DNA of 64,000 nucleotides, from contig CAZPAO010000009.1 of the NCBI GenBank assembly GCA_964584665.1, positions 6,324 to 70,323 of the forward strand, written 5' to 3'. The notes under the pieces were generated by a model that was given only the letters and a program-made list of their open reading frames with translations, was not told the origin of the DNA and made no database searches. Shown here one piece after another: positions 1 through 7,547 of the stretch; the first letter of the stretch is position 1; every line of letters begins with the position of its first letter. The position numbers and the translations under genes are program-made. The stretch is from DASUBN01 sp964584665 (GTDB lineage: Bacteria; Pseudomonadota; Gammaproteobacteria; Natronospirales; REEB76).

Positions 1-2
1 TC

Positions 3-695
3 AAACTGGCGCAGGACGCCGGCGTGACGCTTGCGGCGCTCAGCGTGAAGCTCACCGTCTCCGGCGACATCAGCATCGCCGGCGGTGACGGCGCGGCGCG
101 CATCGCCGATTGGTCAGGCGACGGGGCCACCATGACCCAGGACGTCAACAGCCGCGTGGATGTCACGGCCGTCAAGGGCATCAGCGTGATCCAGTCGGGC
201 GGGGGTCTCGCCATCCGCGCCGGCGATGGAGCGGGGAGCCAGGCCGTGGTCACCGGACGCAACGGCAGTGGCGCGGCATCGCTGACCGCGGATACCGGCG
301 TCGGGTTCAAGGCAGGGACGACGATCAAGCTCAACGGCTCCGGCCACAACGAACTCTCCGCGGGCCATCTCGCCACGGGCAGCACGGCGCCGGTGCCGGG
401 TACGGGCAGCGGCGGCACCGCCTCGGTGGACATCGAGAGTTCCCTCACCTTCACCGGCCAAAGCGTCAGCGTCAATGGCGCCGCGCCCACGGGGTTCTCG
501 AGCGGCACGATTGACGGCATCGGCTTGCTCATGAAGGGCAAGCTGGAGGTGGTGCTGTTGCCAGCGGCCTCCTCTCCCCATGACGCGACGCCGCTGGCGA
601 CGCTGCAACAGGACGGTTTGCTGACATATCTCGAGACGGTGCTCATACCGGGCGAGACCAATGTAAAGAAGCGGGAACGCGACTCGAAGAAGTGA
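3..695 (+). CDS. C-terminal part of a large filamentous-haemagglutinin-like secreted protein (5' end outside window)
   Basis: The reading frame is open from the first base of the window to a TGA stop, so this is the last 230 residues of a longer protein. The composition is rich in Gly, Ala, Ser, Thr and Val with short alternating hydrophobic strands (for example GDISIAGGDG and SSLTFTGQSVSVNG), as in right-handed beta-helix adhesins of the filamentous haemagglutinin/autotransporter type. There is no C-terminal barrel or terminal aromatic residue; the last residues are Lys/Arg rich. A two-partner secreted (TpsA-like) protein would fit that, but the N-terminal secretion domain cannot be seen. 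The family call is by composition only. Confidence 0.55.
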   Translation, partial: KLAQDAGVTLAALSVKLTVSGDISIAGGDGAARIADWSGDGATMTQDVNSRVDVTAVKGISVIQSGGGLAIRAGDGAGSQAVVTGRNGSGAASLTADTGVGFKAGTTIKLNGSGHNELSAGHLATGSTAPVPGTGSGGTASVDIESSLTFTGQSVSVNGAAPTGFSSGTIDGIGLLMKGKLEVVLLPAASSPHDATPLATLQQDGLLTYLETVLIPGETNVKKRERDSKK

Positions 696-724
696 CGGGA
701 CTTCCCGGCAGATACTGACGGCGG

Positions 725-751
725 CATGCGGCCTATATACTGGGCCGCATG
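725..751. promoter_or_regulatory. Inverted repeat covering the start codon of the MFS gene, with a TATACT box in the loop
   Basis: CATGCGGCC at 725-733 is repeated inverted as GGCCGCATG at 743-751 around a 9-base centre. The right arm contains the ATG of the downstream transporter (749-751). The centre holds TATACT (736-741), which matches a sigma-70 minus-10 box, with a poor minus-35 (CTGACG, 715-720). No Shine-Dalgarno is visible before the ATG. Either a repressor operator or an RNA hairpin at the start codon would fit; transcription from TATACT would give an almost leaderless mRNA. Confidence 0.4.
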
Positions 752-2305
752 TCCCTGATCTTCGGCACATACCACGGCAGCCACCACGCCCGTCCCGGCA
801 ACGGCGGGGCGAGCCCGCAGCATGCCAAGCCGTGGGTGCTCGCCACTGCGATACTCGGCTCCAGCCTCGTGTTCATCGAAGGTTCGGTGGTGAACCTGGC
901 GCTGCCGGCCATGCAATCCAGCCTCGATGCCACGTCGACCGAGCTGCAATGGGTGGTGAACGCCTACATGCTGATGTTGGGCGCCTTCATGCTCATTGGC
1001 GGTTCCCTCGGCGACCGCTTCGGTATGCGCCGCATCTTCATGCTGGGTGCCCTCGTGTTCTGCGTGGGCACCGGCGCCAGCGGCTTCGCACCCTCGCTGC
1101 CGGTACTGGTGGCCGCACGCGTGCTGCAGGGGGCGGGCGGCGCGCTCCTGGTGCCGGCCTGCCTCGCGCTCATCAGCCTGCATTACCCGGAGCGGGAACG
1201 CGGCCGCGCCATCGGCATCTGGGCCGGCGCTTCCGCTCTCACCACTTCCATGGGTCCGCTGGTTGGCGGCAGCCTGGTGGACGCCTTCGGCTGGCATTCG
1301 GTGTTCCTGCTCATGGTGCCGCTGGCACTGTTCGCTGCCGCGCTCGCATGGTGGCGCGTGCCCCGGGACAAGCCGCCCGCCAGCGCCATGGGGCTCGACT
1401 ATCTGGGTGCGGGGCTGCTGGCGGCGGCGCTCGGCCTCTCAATCTACGCACTGGTGGCTGCGGGCGGAGCGCGCTGGCTAGCGGCCCTCTTGGCGCTCAT
1501 CGCGGGCGCTGCTTTCCTGTGGCGCGAGGCGCGTTGTGCCGCGCCCATGCTGCCGCTGCATCTCTTCCGTTCCTGGCCCTTCTCCGGCGCCAACCTCATG
1601 ACGCTCCTGCTCTACGGGGCGCTCAGCGGTGGGCTCTACTTCCTGCCCTTTGACCTCATCCAGGTGCAGGGCTACTCCGCCCTGCAGGCGGGCGCCGCTT
1701 TTCTGCCTTTCGTGGCCATCATGGGTTTCGGTTCCGCCTTCGCCGCCGGCCTCATCCGCCGTTTCGAGACGCGCTGGGTGCTGCTCATCGGGCCCCTGTT
1801 CACGGGATTGGGTTTCCTGCTGCTGGGCATGCCGGGCGTGGGTGCTTCATACACGACGGGCTTCCTGCCGGGCGTGCTGGTGATGGGACTGGGCATGACG
1901 GTCAGCGTGACGCCCCTCACCACGGTGGTGATGGAGTCCTTGAGCGCGAAGCAGGCCGGCATCGCTTCCGGCGTGAACAACACCGCCTCGCGCCTGGCGG
2001 GCGTGCTGGCCGTAGCGGGCATGACGGCGCTGGCGGTGAGTCTCTTCGGCGCCGCTCTGGCCGCGCGTTTGCAGGATTCGGGTGTGCCTGAAGAGCTCAA
2101 GCGTGGGCTTCTGGCGGGTGCGGCACGCTTGGGGGAATTGAAAGCGCCCGCCGGCACTGCGCCCGAACTCACTGCGGCAGTGCATGCCGCAGTGGCTCAG
2201 GCTTACGTGGGGACCTTCCGTTGGATCATGCTCGTCTGCGCGGCGCTCTCAGGCATGAGCGGCGTGATCGCATGGTTCTCTTTGCGCAGCAGCCGGACTA
2301 GATGA
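749..2305 (+). CDS. MFS transporter, DHA2 (EmrB/QacA) drug:H+ antiporter family
   Basis: A 518-residue inner-membrane protein with about 14 hydrophobic segments, the usual count for the DHA2 family of proton-coupled multidrug exporters. After a 28-residue polar N-terminus the first membrane span starts near residue 29. The loop 2-3 signature GDRFGMRR is present, and the antiporter motif C is clear in span 5 (GASALTTSMGPLVGG). ATG at 749 is the only ATG before the first span, and it lies inside an inverted repeat. The substrate cannot be read from sequence. No HlyD/EmrA-type adaptor gene or outer-membrane channel gene is adjacent. The 3' end overlaps the converging downstream gene by 8 bases. 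Confidence 0.9.
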   Translation: MSLIFGTYHGSHHARPGNGGASPQHAKPWVLATAILGSSLVFIEGSVVNLALPAMQSSLDATSTELQWVVNAYMLMLGAFMLIGGSLGDRFGMRRIFMLGALVFCVGTGASGFAPSLPVLVAARVLQGAGGALLVPACLALISLHYPERERGRAIGIWAGASALTTSMGPLVGGSLVDAFGWHSVFLLMVPLALFAAALAWWRVPRDKPPASAMGLDYLGAGLLAAALGLSIYALVAAGGARWLAALLALIAGAAFLWREARCAAPMLPLHLFRSWPFSGANLMTLLLYGALSGGLYFLPFDLIQVQGYSALQAGAAFLPFVAIMGFGSAFAAGLIRRFETRWVLLIGPLFTGLGFLLLGMPGVGASYTTGFLPGVLVMGLGMTVSVTPLTTVVMESLSAKQAGIASGVNNTASRLAGVLAVAGMTALAVSLFGAALAARLQDSGVPEELKRGLLAGAARLGELKAPAGTAPELTAAVHAAVAQAYVGTFRWIMLVCAALSGMSGVIAWFSLRSSRTR

Positions 2306-2750
2306 GCTTGCGCAACATGAACGAGACATTGGTGCCGATGCCGCTGTCGGACATGGCCAATATCAGTCCACCCACTGCCAGGATCGTGGTGGCGAGCAGG
2401 GCCGGCCAATACAACCAGATCCGGCCTATGCCCCGGTTCATGTGGGTCTCGTTCCGGTGCATCTCCCGGCCGCCGGTACGGCTCTGCAGTATCGCGAGCA
2501 TGGTGGCGGTGAGCCGCCTACCGCGCGCGCCATCCCCCCACCACTGATAGATGCTCGCGCCGCCGGGTTGCGGATATGCGACAGGGCTTGAGGTCACACC
2601 GCGCGCGGCCCGGGATGAGGGCAGCCGGCCCGCCACTTCGCTGGGCAGCAGCGATGCGCGCTGGGTGTCGGCCGCATGGCCGTCCTCATTGCGAATGACT
2701 TCGCTGGCGAGCATGTCGGTGGGGGTCAGAGTCGATTCGGACTGATTCAT
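2298..2750 (-). CDS. Hypothetical single-span membrane protein
   Basis: A 150-residue protein of no recognised family. The first two thirds are polar and probably disordered, and one hydrophobic segment (about residues 111-134, from IWLYWPALL) lies near the C-terminus. That suggests a cytoplasmic tail with a C-terminal anchor. The start is supported by GAGGAA seven bases or so upstream of the ATG. It converges on the MFS gene and their stop codons overlap within CTAGATGA. It is read as real because of the ribosome binding site and because it fills the gap exactly, but coding potential is only moderate. Confidence 0.5.
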   Translation of the reverse strand: MNQSESTLTPTDMLASEVIRNEDGHAADTQRASLLPSEVAGRLPSSRAARGVTSSPVAYPQPGGASIYQWWGDGARGRRLTATMLAILQSRTGGREMHRNETHMNRGIGRIWLYWPALLATTILAVGGLILAMSDSGIGTNVSFMLRKLI

Positions 2751-2781
2751 GGGATTCCTCGGTAGCGGGGTTCTCGCAGGG

Positions 2782-2809
2782 AAAAAAACGGGGCGGTCTC
2801 CCGCCCCGT
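2782..2809 (-). terminator. Rho-independent terminator of the AhpD-like gene
   Basis: A perfect 9-bp stem (2788-2796 with 2801-2809, ACGGGGCGG) with a four-base loop. On the minus strand it is followed by a run of seven T. It lies 22 bases past the stop of the AhpD-like gene. Confidence 0.85.
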
Positions 2810-2831
2810 CAAATCATCGTTCAAGCCTGCC

Positions 2832-3386
2832 TTAGGCAGCTTTCTTCCACACCTTGGTCGCGAACTCGGCATCGAGCACCGGCTGGGCGATCAGGTTGGT
2901 GTAGCTCGTCAGGGTCACGGCGCCGGCGGCCAGCACGATCTCCAGGACGTTGGCACGGGTATAGCCCGCATCCAGGAACGTCTTGACGTCGCTCTCGGTC
3001 ACATGACCGCGCATGTTGGCCAGCTTGGCCGTGAAGGTGCGCAGTGACTCCAGCTTCTTGTCCTTGAGCGGAGTGCCGGCGCGGATGGCCTCGATCACGT
3101 CGGCGGGCACGCTGTGCTTCTCGGCCGCGCCGCTGTGGACGGCGGTGTCATAGGGGCTGTTGTTCTCGCGGCTCAAGGTCAACAGCACGATCTTGCGGTC
3201 CTGCTTGTTGAGGGTGGCCTTCTCGAACTGTTCCTTGAGGGCGATGTGGCCCTTCAGGAGGCCCGGCGCTTCGGCCATGACGGCGTACACGTTGGGGATG
3301 TTGCCGTGGTTCAGCTTGATCTTCTCGAGATCAACGCGTGAATCGGACGGGGCGGAATTGAGGTCATAGACGCGGAAATCATTCAT
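2832..3386 (-). CDS. AhpD/carboxymuconolactone-decarboxylase-like protein lacking the CxxC pair
   Basis: A 184-residue all-helical protein of the AhpD-like (CMD) superfamily, whose members are peroxidase-linked disulfide reductases or decarboxylases. The helix that normally carries ExxCxYCxxxH reads ENNSPYDTAVHS here (about residues 81-92). The frame, Tyr and His are kept, but the two cysteines are replaced by Ser and Asp. A thiol-based AhpD reaction is therefore impossible as written, and the role is unknown. The start was set at 3386 (MNDFRVYD), preceded by GGAG at 8-base spacing; an ATG 7 codons upstream is less well placed. It ends at a strong terminator and appears monocistronic. Confidence 0.8.
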   Translation of the reverse strand: MNDFRVYDLNSAPSDSRVDLEKIKLNHGNIPNVYAVMAEAPGLLKGHIALKEQFEKATLNKQDRKIVLLTLSRENNSPYDTAVHSGAAEKHSVPADVIEAIRAGTPLKDKKLESLRTFTAKLANMRGHVTESDVKTFLDAGYTRANVLEIVLAAGAVTLTSYTNLIAQPVLDAEFATKVWKKAA

Positions 3387-3685
3387 GGGGCATTCTCCAG
3401 TATCCATCCTGTCAGGCGGGAAGCAGGCGAATTCGCACCCACAAAATCGCAGGCGCGCGATACCGCTGCCCAGCTGCAGCTGCCGGCAGTAAGGTCACAT
3501 TTCTCGGTTTAAAGCGGGGAATGGGAAGCGACTCAGACAGGTCCACACCTTACTCTCTTGCGCTCCGATTAGATATGCAACGGGTGCGAAAGAGCCTTCT
3601 GGGCTGCGCATATCTGACCGGCGGTCACGCTCGGACGCGAGCGACGTAAAAGGCGTATGCTGTGCATGTAACGGAGAGTATGCAC
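3387..3685. other. Intergenic stretch without a supported gene
   Basis: About 300 bases between two divergent genes. It must hold the promoters of both. I see no convincing sigma-70 pair, repeat or structured RNA in it. Confidence 0.5.
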
Positions 3686-3925
3686 ATGGAATTCAAGTTC
3701 ACCCAGACCGGCAAATACGTGATCGCGGCCGGCAGCGAGCAGGACACGCCTGAGAAGTTCAACCCCGTGCTGTATATCAGCGTGGTAGGCGAGAAAGGCT
3801 GGGCCACCCGCTATCCCATGGCCGGCAATTACAAGAAAGATGAGGAAGCCGCTGCGGCCGCGCTGCACTATGGCATCCAGATCATCACCCGTCAGATCAA
3901 AGACGTAGCCCGACCCGGGCTCTAG
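3686..3925 (+). CDS. Small conserved-looking hypothetical protein
   Basis: A 79-residue soluble protein beginning MEFKFTQTGKY. It has an N-terminal strand-rich half (VLYISVVGEKGWATRYP) and a C-terminal helix, so it is probably a small alpha/beta fold. ATG 3686 was chosen because GGAGAG lies 8-9 bases upstream; an ATG at 3680 is too close to it. The stop codon is shared with the convergent neighbour through a CTAG tetranucleotide (3922-3925). I do not recognise the family. Confidence 0.6.
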   Translation: MEFKFTQTGKYVIAAGSEQDTPEKFNPVLYISVVGEKGWATRYPMAGNYKKDEEAAAAALHYGIQIITRQIKDVARPGL

Positions 3926-4257
3926 CTCCCCGCCGCAGGTTCCACTGCAGGGACCGCGACCGGTTTCGGCGTCATCTGTTCCCGCACGATGCGTTTCGCA
4001 TATTCGGTGGCACCGGTGCGCGCCTGCGCCACTGTGTCGAAACCGCGTGCGAAGTTGATGACCTTCTTGTCCCCATCGTCGCCCACGCCTTCGGTGATCT
4101 CGGTCACGCGGATGGCTGCGACGGTGTACTGGGGCTTGGGGGCGTAGCTCTTGGTGATGCTCGGCTTCTGGAACGCAGCCGGAGCGGGCGATACCACATC
4201 GAATTGGATGCGATAGGTCTTCGGGCCATTCTCGAACTTGACGGTCTCGCTGGGCAT
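3922..4257 (-). CDS. Small hypothetical protein
   Basis: A 111-residue protein of unknown function. It has a mixed N-terminal region with Pro/Lys (FQKPSITKSYAPKPQY), a central helix and a Pro/Val/Ala tail (TPKPVAVPAVEPAAGS), which is probably disordered. The ATG at 4257 follows CGAGGATCATC, a fair Shine-Dalgarno. The frame is open further upstream, but there is no better start there. Its stop overlaps the stop of the converging 79-residue gene by four bases. Confidence 0.55.
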   Translation of the reverse strand: MPSETVKFENGPKTYRIQFDVVSPAPAAFQKPSITKSYAPKPQYTVAAIRVTEITEGVGDDGDKKVINFARGFDTVAQARTGATEYAKRIVREQMTPKPVAVPAVEPAAGS

Positions 4258-4593
4258 GATGATCCTCGGTTGCCGACGATCACCGGTGCGAACTGTGCCT
4301 TCTGGCAGAGGGGGCAGGGGTTCGAATCGAAGGGGTGCGGTAAGTGGCCCGGAGAGGGCTGAGGGCAGCATACGCGGTATGGGACGCCCGTGCGGCTGAC
4401 CGGCGCATTTATTATGTAACTCCAGCGTGCGTCCATGTTGCATATGCCGACATTCCCGGCGGGTTATGTGCAGCGCCGCACAGATAAACATGTCTCACGC
4501 GTGCAGATTGGACTCTCACCCAATGACGAGTAAGCCGTCGCCATGCGCCGCATCGTCGCCAATAAGCGCACAAGCGCACCAGGAGAGAGAATC
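4258..4593. other. Divergent intergenic region upstream of the first BON gene
   Basis: 336 bases between a minus-strand hypothetical gene and a BON-domain gene. It contains the TGTGC-N6-GCACA palindrome at 4467-4482, listed separately. An A/T-rich patch at 4407-4418 (ATTTATTATGTA) could hold a minus-10 box in either direction, but no paired minus-35 is convincing. A GGTTCGAATC string at 4318-4327 is not part of a tRNA. Confidence 0.5.
4467..4482. promoter_or_regulatory. CRP/FNR-family-like palindrome TGTGC-N6-GCACA
   Basis: TGTGC (4467-4471) and GCACA (4478-4482) are separated by six bases, 111 bases before the ATG of the first BON gene. The layout is that of CRP/Clp sites (TGTGA-N6-TCACA) with the fifth base changed. 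The same pattern recurs before the second BON gene at 8361-8376. Confidence 0.45.
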
Positions 4594-5211
4594 ATGCAGT
4601 CCAAACACATCACCATCCGCACCCTCTTGATGGCTGCCGGTCTCGCGGTGGCAGCCGCCGGCGTGGCGCCGGTGGCGCTGGCCGATGACCCGAACGCCCC
4701 CACGGCCCATAGCGACAGCGTGGGTGCCGCCATCTCCGATACCGACATCACCGCCAAGGTGAAGGTGAAGTTCACCGGCGACAAGGCCCTCAAGGGCTCC
4801 GACATCAGCGTGACCACCACCAACGGCGTGGTGACCCTGACCGGCAGCGCCACCGGCCCCAAGTCCAAGGCCTACGCGGAGAAGCTCGCCGGCGAAGTGA
4901 AGGGCGTTAAGAGCGTGGACAACGAGCTCAAGACCCCGTCCGACAGCAAGCTCGGCGCCGACACCAAGAGCGCGGCCTCCGACGTGAAGCAGGGCACCTC
5001 CGACAGCTGGATCACCACCAAGGTGAAGTCCGACCTGCTGGCTGACAGCGTGACCAAGGGCCTCGACATCAAGGTGATCACCACCAACGGTGTGGTGGCA
5101 CTGAGCGGCAAGCTGCCGAACAAGGACGCCATCGATCACGCCCGCGACGTCGCCGAGAAGGTGGACGGCGTGAAGAGCGTGGACATCAAGGGCCTCACGG
5201 TCGGCAACTGA
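4594..5211 (+). CDS. Periplasmic two-BON-domain protein (OsmY-like)
   Basis: A 205-residue exported protein. A signal peptide (about residues 1-31, ending ALA-DD) is followed by two BON domains, each starting with a DTDITAKVK/DSWITTKVK-type helix and ending with the GVKSVD motif (residues about 47-112 and 130-204). A low-complexity linker with Lys, Ser and Asp joins them. BON domains bind phospholipid surfaces, and OsmY-type proteins act in the periplasm during osmotic and envelope stress. The ATG at 4594 has AGGAGAG at good spacing; an in-frame upstream ATG lacks one. A CsbD gene follows 30 bases downstream, probably in the same transcript. Confidence 0.85.
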   Translation: MQSKHITIRTLLMAAGLAVAAAGVAPVALADDPNAPTAHSDSVGAAISDTDITAKVKVKFTGDKALKGSDISVTTTNGVVTLTGSATGPKSKAYAEKLAGEVKGVKSVDNELKTPSDSKLGADTKSAASDVKQGTSDSWITTKVKSDLLADSVTKGLDIKVITTNGVVALSGKLPNKDAIDHARDVAEKVDGVKSVDIKGLTVGN

Positions 5212-5241
5212 GCCGGCCGCATTTCACATCGAGGTGAAGAG

Positions 5242-5520
5242 ATGAACAAGGACACCGTCAAAGGCGATTGGAAACAGTTCTCGGGCTCGATCAAGCAGAA
5301 GTGGGGCAAGCTCACGGACGACGATCTGCTGCGGGCCAAGGGCGACGGCGAGTACTTGGTGGGCAAGGTGCAGGAGCAATACGGCCTGACCAAGGACAAG
5401 GTCACGGAAGGCCTGCGTGAACTCGGCTATGAACTCCGCGGCACCCAGCGCCGCGCCGAGGCGGCGGACCGCCGCGCCGGACTGGATGACGAGCCCACCG
5501 AGCGTTCATCCGAGCGCTGA
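5242..5520 (+). CDS. CsbD family stress protein
   Basis: A 92-residue highly charged, helical protein. The N-terminal CsbD domain (NKDTVKGDWKQFSGSIKQKW, then GKLTDDDLLRAKGD and VGKVQEQYG) is complete. The C-terminal 30 residues are Arg/Glu-rich and unlike other members. CsbD proteins are induced in general stress responses (sigma-B in Bacillus, RpoS-like programmes in proteobacteria), and their biochemical role is unknown. GAGGTGAAGAG precedes the ATG. It is followed by a strong terminator, so it ends the BON-CsbD transcript. A second CsbD gene at 9934 has a nearly identical N-terminus. Confidence 0.9.
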   Translation: MNKDTVKGDWKQFSGSIKQKWGKLTDDDLLRAKGDGEYLVGKVQEQYGLTKDKVTEGLRELGYELRGTQRRAEAADRRAGLDDEPTERSSER

Positions 5521-5542
5521 GCGTCGCCCACACGACCTAAGA

Positions 5543-5578
5543 GACGCCGGTGGCGCAAGCCCCCGGCGTCTTCTTTTT
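5543..5578 (+). terminator. Rho-independent terminator after BON-CsbD
   Basis: GACGCCGG (5543-5550) pairs with CCGGCGTC (5563-5570), followed by TTCTTTTT. It lies 22 bases after the CsbD stop. Confidence 0.85.
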
Positions 5579-5636
5579 GGCGCGGGGCTGCTGCTACCAT
5601 GGTGGCCAGGGGTCTGGTGGAACCAAGGGATAGAAG

Positions 5637-6788
5637 ATGACGGCTACCGCCGCCCGCAGCCAGGGCATAGACCTGTTGCGCGGGCTGTCCATCGTGCTGG
5701 TGATCCTGAATCACATCGGCCTGCGCATCCCCCTCAAGCACACCGCGCTCGGTGTCCTGCTGCCAGGCTGGGTCTCCAGTGCGCTCAACTTCAACGGTTA
5801 CGAAGCCGTGTGTGTGTTCTTCGTGATCTCGGGCTTCCTCATCACCGGCAACTCGCTCCGGCGCTGGGGCAGCCTCCCGCGCATCGACCTTAAGGGCTTC
5901 TATGCACGGCGCTTCGCGCGCATCGTGCCCTGCCTGCTGCTGCTGGTGGCGGTCTTGAGCCTGTTCCATCTCATGGATATCCCGGACTATCGGATCCACC
6001 GGCCTGACCAGTCCTTGGGCAGAGCCGTCGCATCGGCGCTGGGCTTCTACCTCAACTGGTATGAAGGGCACACGGGGTATCTGCCGGGCAACTGGGACGT
6101 GCTCTGGTCTCTGTCCATCGAGGAAGTCTTCTATATAGGTTTCCCGCTGGTCTGCCTGCTGACGCGCCGCACGGCGGTGCTGGCGCCCTGCCTCGTGGTG
6201 TTGGCGCTGTCCCTGCCTTACACCCATGCAGCCCTGGAAGGGAACGACATCTGGCAGGAGAAGGCTTATCTTCCGGGCATGTCCGCCATCGCCGCGGGTG
6301 TGCTGGCGGCATTGATCGCCATGCATTGTCGGCCACCGCGCCGGTGGCTGAACCTTGCCCTCGGCTGCACAGGCATCGCCGGCATGGCGATGGTGTTCAC
6401 CCAGGGCTGGGTGCTATGGGCCACGCTCAAGGACGGGTACATCCTGCTGCTGACCTTCTCCGTGGCCTGCCTGGTAGTAAGCCTGCATTGGAGCGAAGCG
6501 GGGGGCATGCAGCGCTTTCTGCCGGGCACAGGATGGCTGCAGGCCCTCGGCCGCCTGAGCTATGAGGTCTATCTAACCCACATGTTCGTGGCGTTCGGCG
6601 CTGTGCAGCTCTACAAGGCTTCCGGCAGTCACATCGCGCTCGGCTGGCTCTGGTATCCGCCCATCGTGGCGCTCTGCTGGATGCTCGGCGCGCTGGTGGC
6701 GCGGTTCATCTCCGAACCAGCCGATCGAACCTTGCGTCGTAAACTCCTCGCGCCGGAATCGGTCCGGACAGCCGAAACTGCAGCCTAG
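5637..6788 (+). CDS. Acyltransferase 3 family membrane protein (OafA/YrhL-like)
   Basis: A 383-residue integral membrane protein with about ten spans, the usual size for the acyltransferase-3 family. These enzymes move acetyl or other acyl groups onto sugars of O-antigen, exopolysaccharide or peptidoglycan. Family hallmarks are the N-terminal GIDLLRGLSIVLVILNHIG segment (conserved R15 and His26), the NGYEAVCVFFVISGFLITG segment and the FYARRFARIVP loop. There is no C-terminal SGNH domain, so any donor handling occurs in the membrane domain. GGGATAGAAG precedes the ATG. It is flanked by a terminator upstream and a convergent gene downstream, so it is a single-gene unit; the acceptor is unknown. 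Confidence 0.9.
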   Translation: MTATAARSQGIDLLRGLSIVLVILNHIGLRIPLKHTALGVLLPGWVSSALNFNGYEAVCVFFVISGFLITGNSLRRWGSLPRIDLKGFYARRFARIVPCLLLLVAVLSLFHLMDIPDYRIHRPDQSLGRAVASALGFYLNWYEGHTGYLPGNWDVLWSLSIEEVFYIGFPLVCLLTRRTAVLAPCLVVLALSLPYTHAALEGNDIWQEKAYLPGMSAIAAGVLAALIAMHCRPPRRWLNLALGCTGIAGMAMVFTQGWVLWATLKDGYILLLTFSVACLVVSLHWSEAGGMQRFLPGTGWLQALGRLSYEVYLTHMFVAFGAVQLYKASGSHIALGWLWYPPIVALCWMLGALVARFISEPADRTLRRKLLAPESVRTAETAA

Positions 6789-6864
6789 CCGAGTCGCTGT
6801 GGCAAACCCAGAGACGGGCAATCGACGGCGCCTGAATCATCTCTGAATCATCTATTCCGAGGTC

Positions 6865-7530
6865 TTAGCGCACCTGGTGATGACGGTGCTGGTGCTGTCC
6901 CTTGCGCTGCATGGGGTGGGTGGTACTGCGCTGCTCATCATCCATGCCGGCGGTGTAATTGTCCTGGGCGAACTCCCAGTTGGCGAGCTTCCAGAACGCT
7001 TCCACGTACTTGGCCCGGTCGTTGCGGTGGTCGATGTAGTAGGCATGCTCCCACACATCGCAGCAGATCAGCGGCCGGGATTCCCCTGCGTAGGGCGTGT
7101 CGCCATTGGCGGTCTGCACCACGTCCAGGCCCCCATCCGGGTTCTTCACCAGCCAGACCCAGCCGGAACCGAACAGGCCCGCGGCCTTCTCGCTGAAGTC
7201 CTTCTTGAAATCGGCGAAGCTGCCGTTGGCTTTCTTGACGGCATCCATCAGCGTGCCTTCCGGTTCGCCCCCGCCGTCCGGGCTCAGGCAATTCCAGAAG
7301 AAGCTGTGGTTCAGGGCCTGGGCGGCGTTGTTGAACAGCGGGCCCCGCTCGGCGTGCTTCACCACGTACCCGAGGGGAGACTCCTCGAACTGGGTGCCTT
7401 CCACCAGTTTGTTGAACTTGTCCACGTAAGCCTTGTGGTGCTTGTCGTGGTGATACTGGAGTGTCTCCTTGGACATGTGCGGTTCCAAGGCATCGTAGGC
7501 ATAAGGGAGTTTGGGAAGTTCATAGCTCAT
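6865..7530 (-). CDS. sodB: Superoxide dismutase, Fe/Mn family
   Basis: A 221-residue cytoplasmic enzyme converting superoxide to peroxide and oxygen. All four metal ligands are in place: His27 (LQYHHDKHH), His75 (NHSFFW), Asp158 and His162 (DVWEHAYY). The overall pattern (ELPKLPYAYDALEPHMS start, GSGWVWLV) fits the iron SodB type better than SodA, though cambialism cannot be excluded. The enzyme is about 25 residues longer than usual because of a C-terminal tail containing HPMQRKGQHQHRHHQVR, rich in His and Gln. GGAGGAG precedes the start. It follows a secreted hypothetical gene by 17 bases on the same strand and is probably cotranscribed with it. Confidence 0.95.
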   Translation of the reverse strand: MSYELPKLPYAYDALEPHMSKETLQYHHDKHHKAYVDKFNKLVEGTQFEESPLGYVVKHAERGPLFNNAAQALNHSFFWNCLSPDGGGEPEGTLMDAVKKANGSFADFKKDFSEKAAGLFGSGWVWLVKNPDGGLDVVQTANGDTPYAGESRPLICCDVWEHAYYIDHRNDRAKYVEAFWKLANWEFAQDNYTAGMDDEQRSTTHPMQRKGQHQHRHHQVR

Positions 7531-7547
7531 GGTCTAGGCTCCTCCGG

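Noticed and set aside
4316..4330. GGGGTTCGAATC resembling a tRNA T-arm
   Set aside because: The bases after the loop do not complement the stem, and neither a cloverleaf nor acceptor arms can be drawn on either strand.
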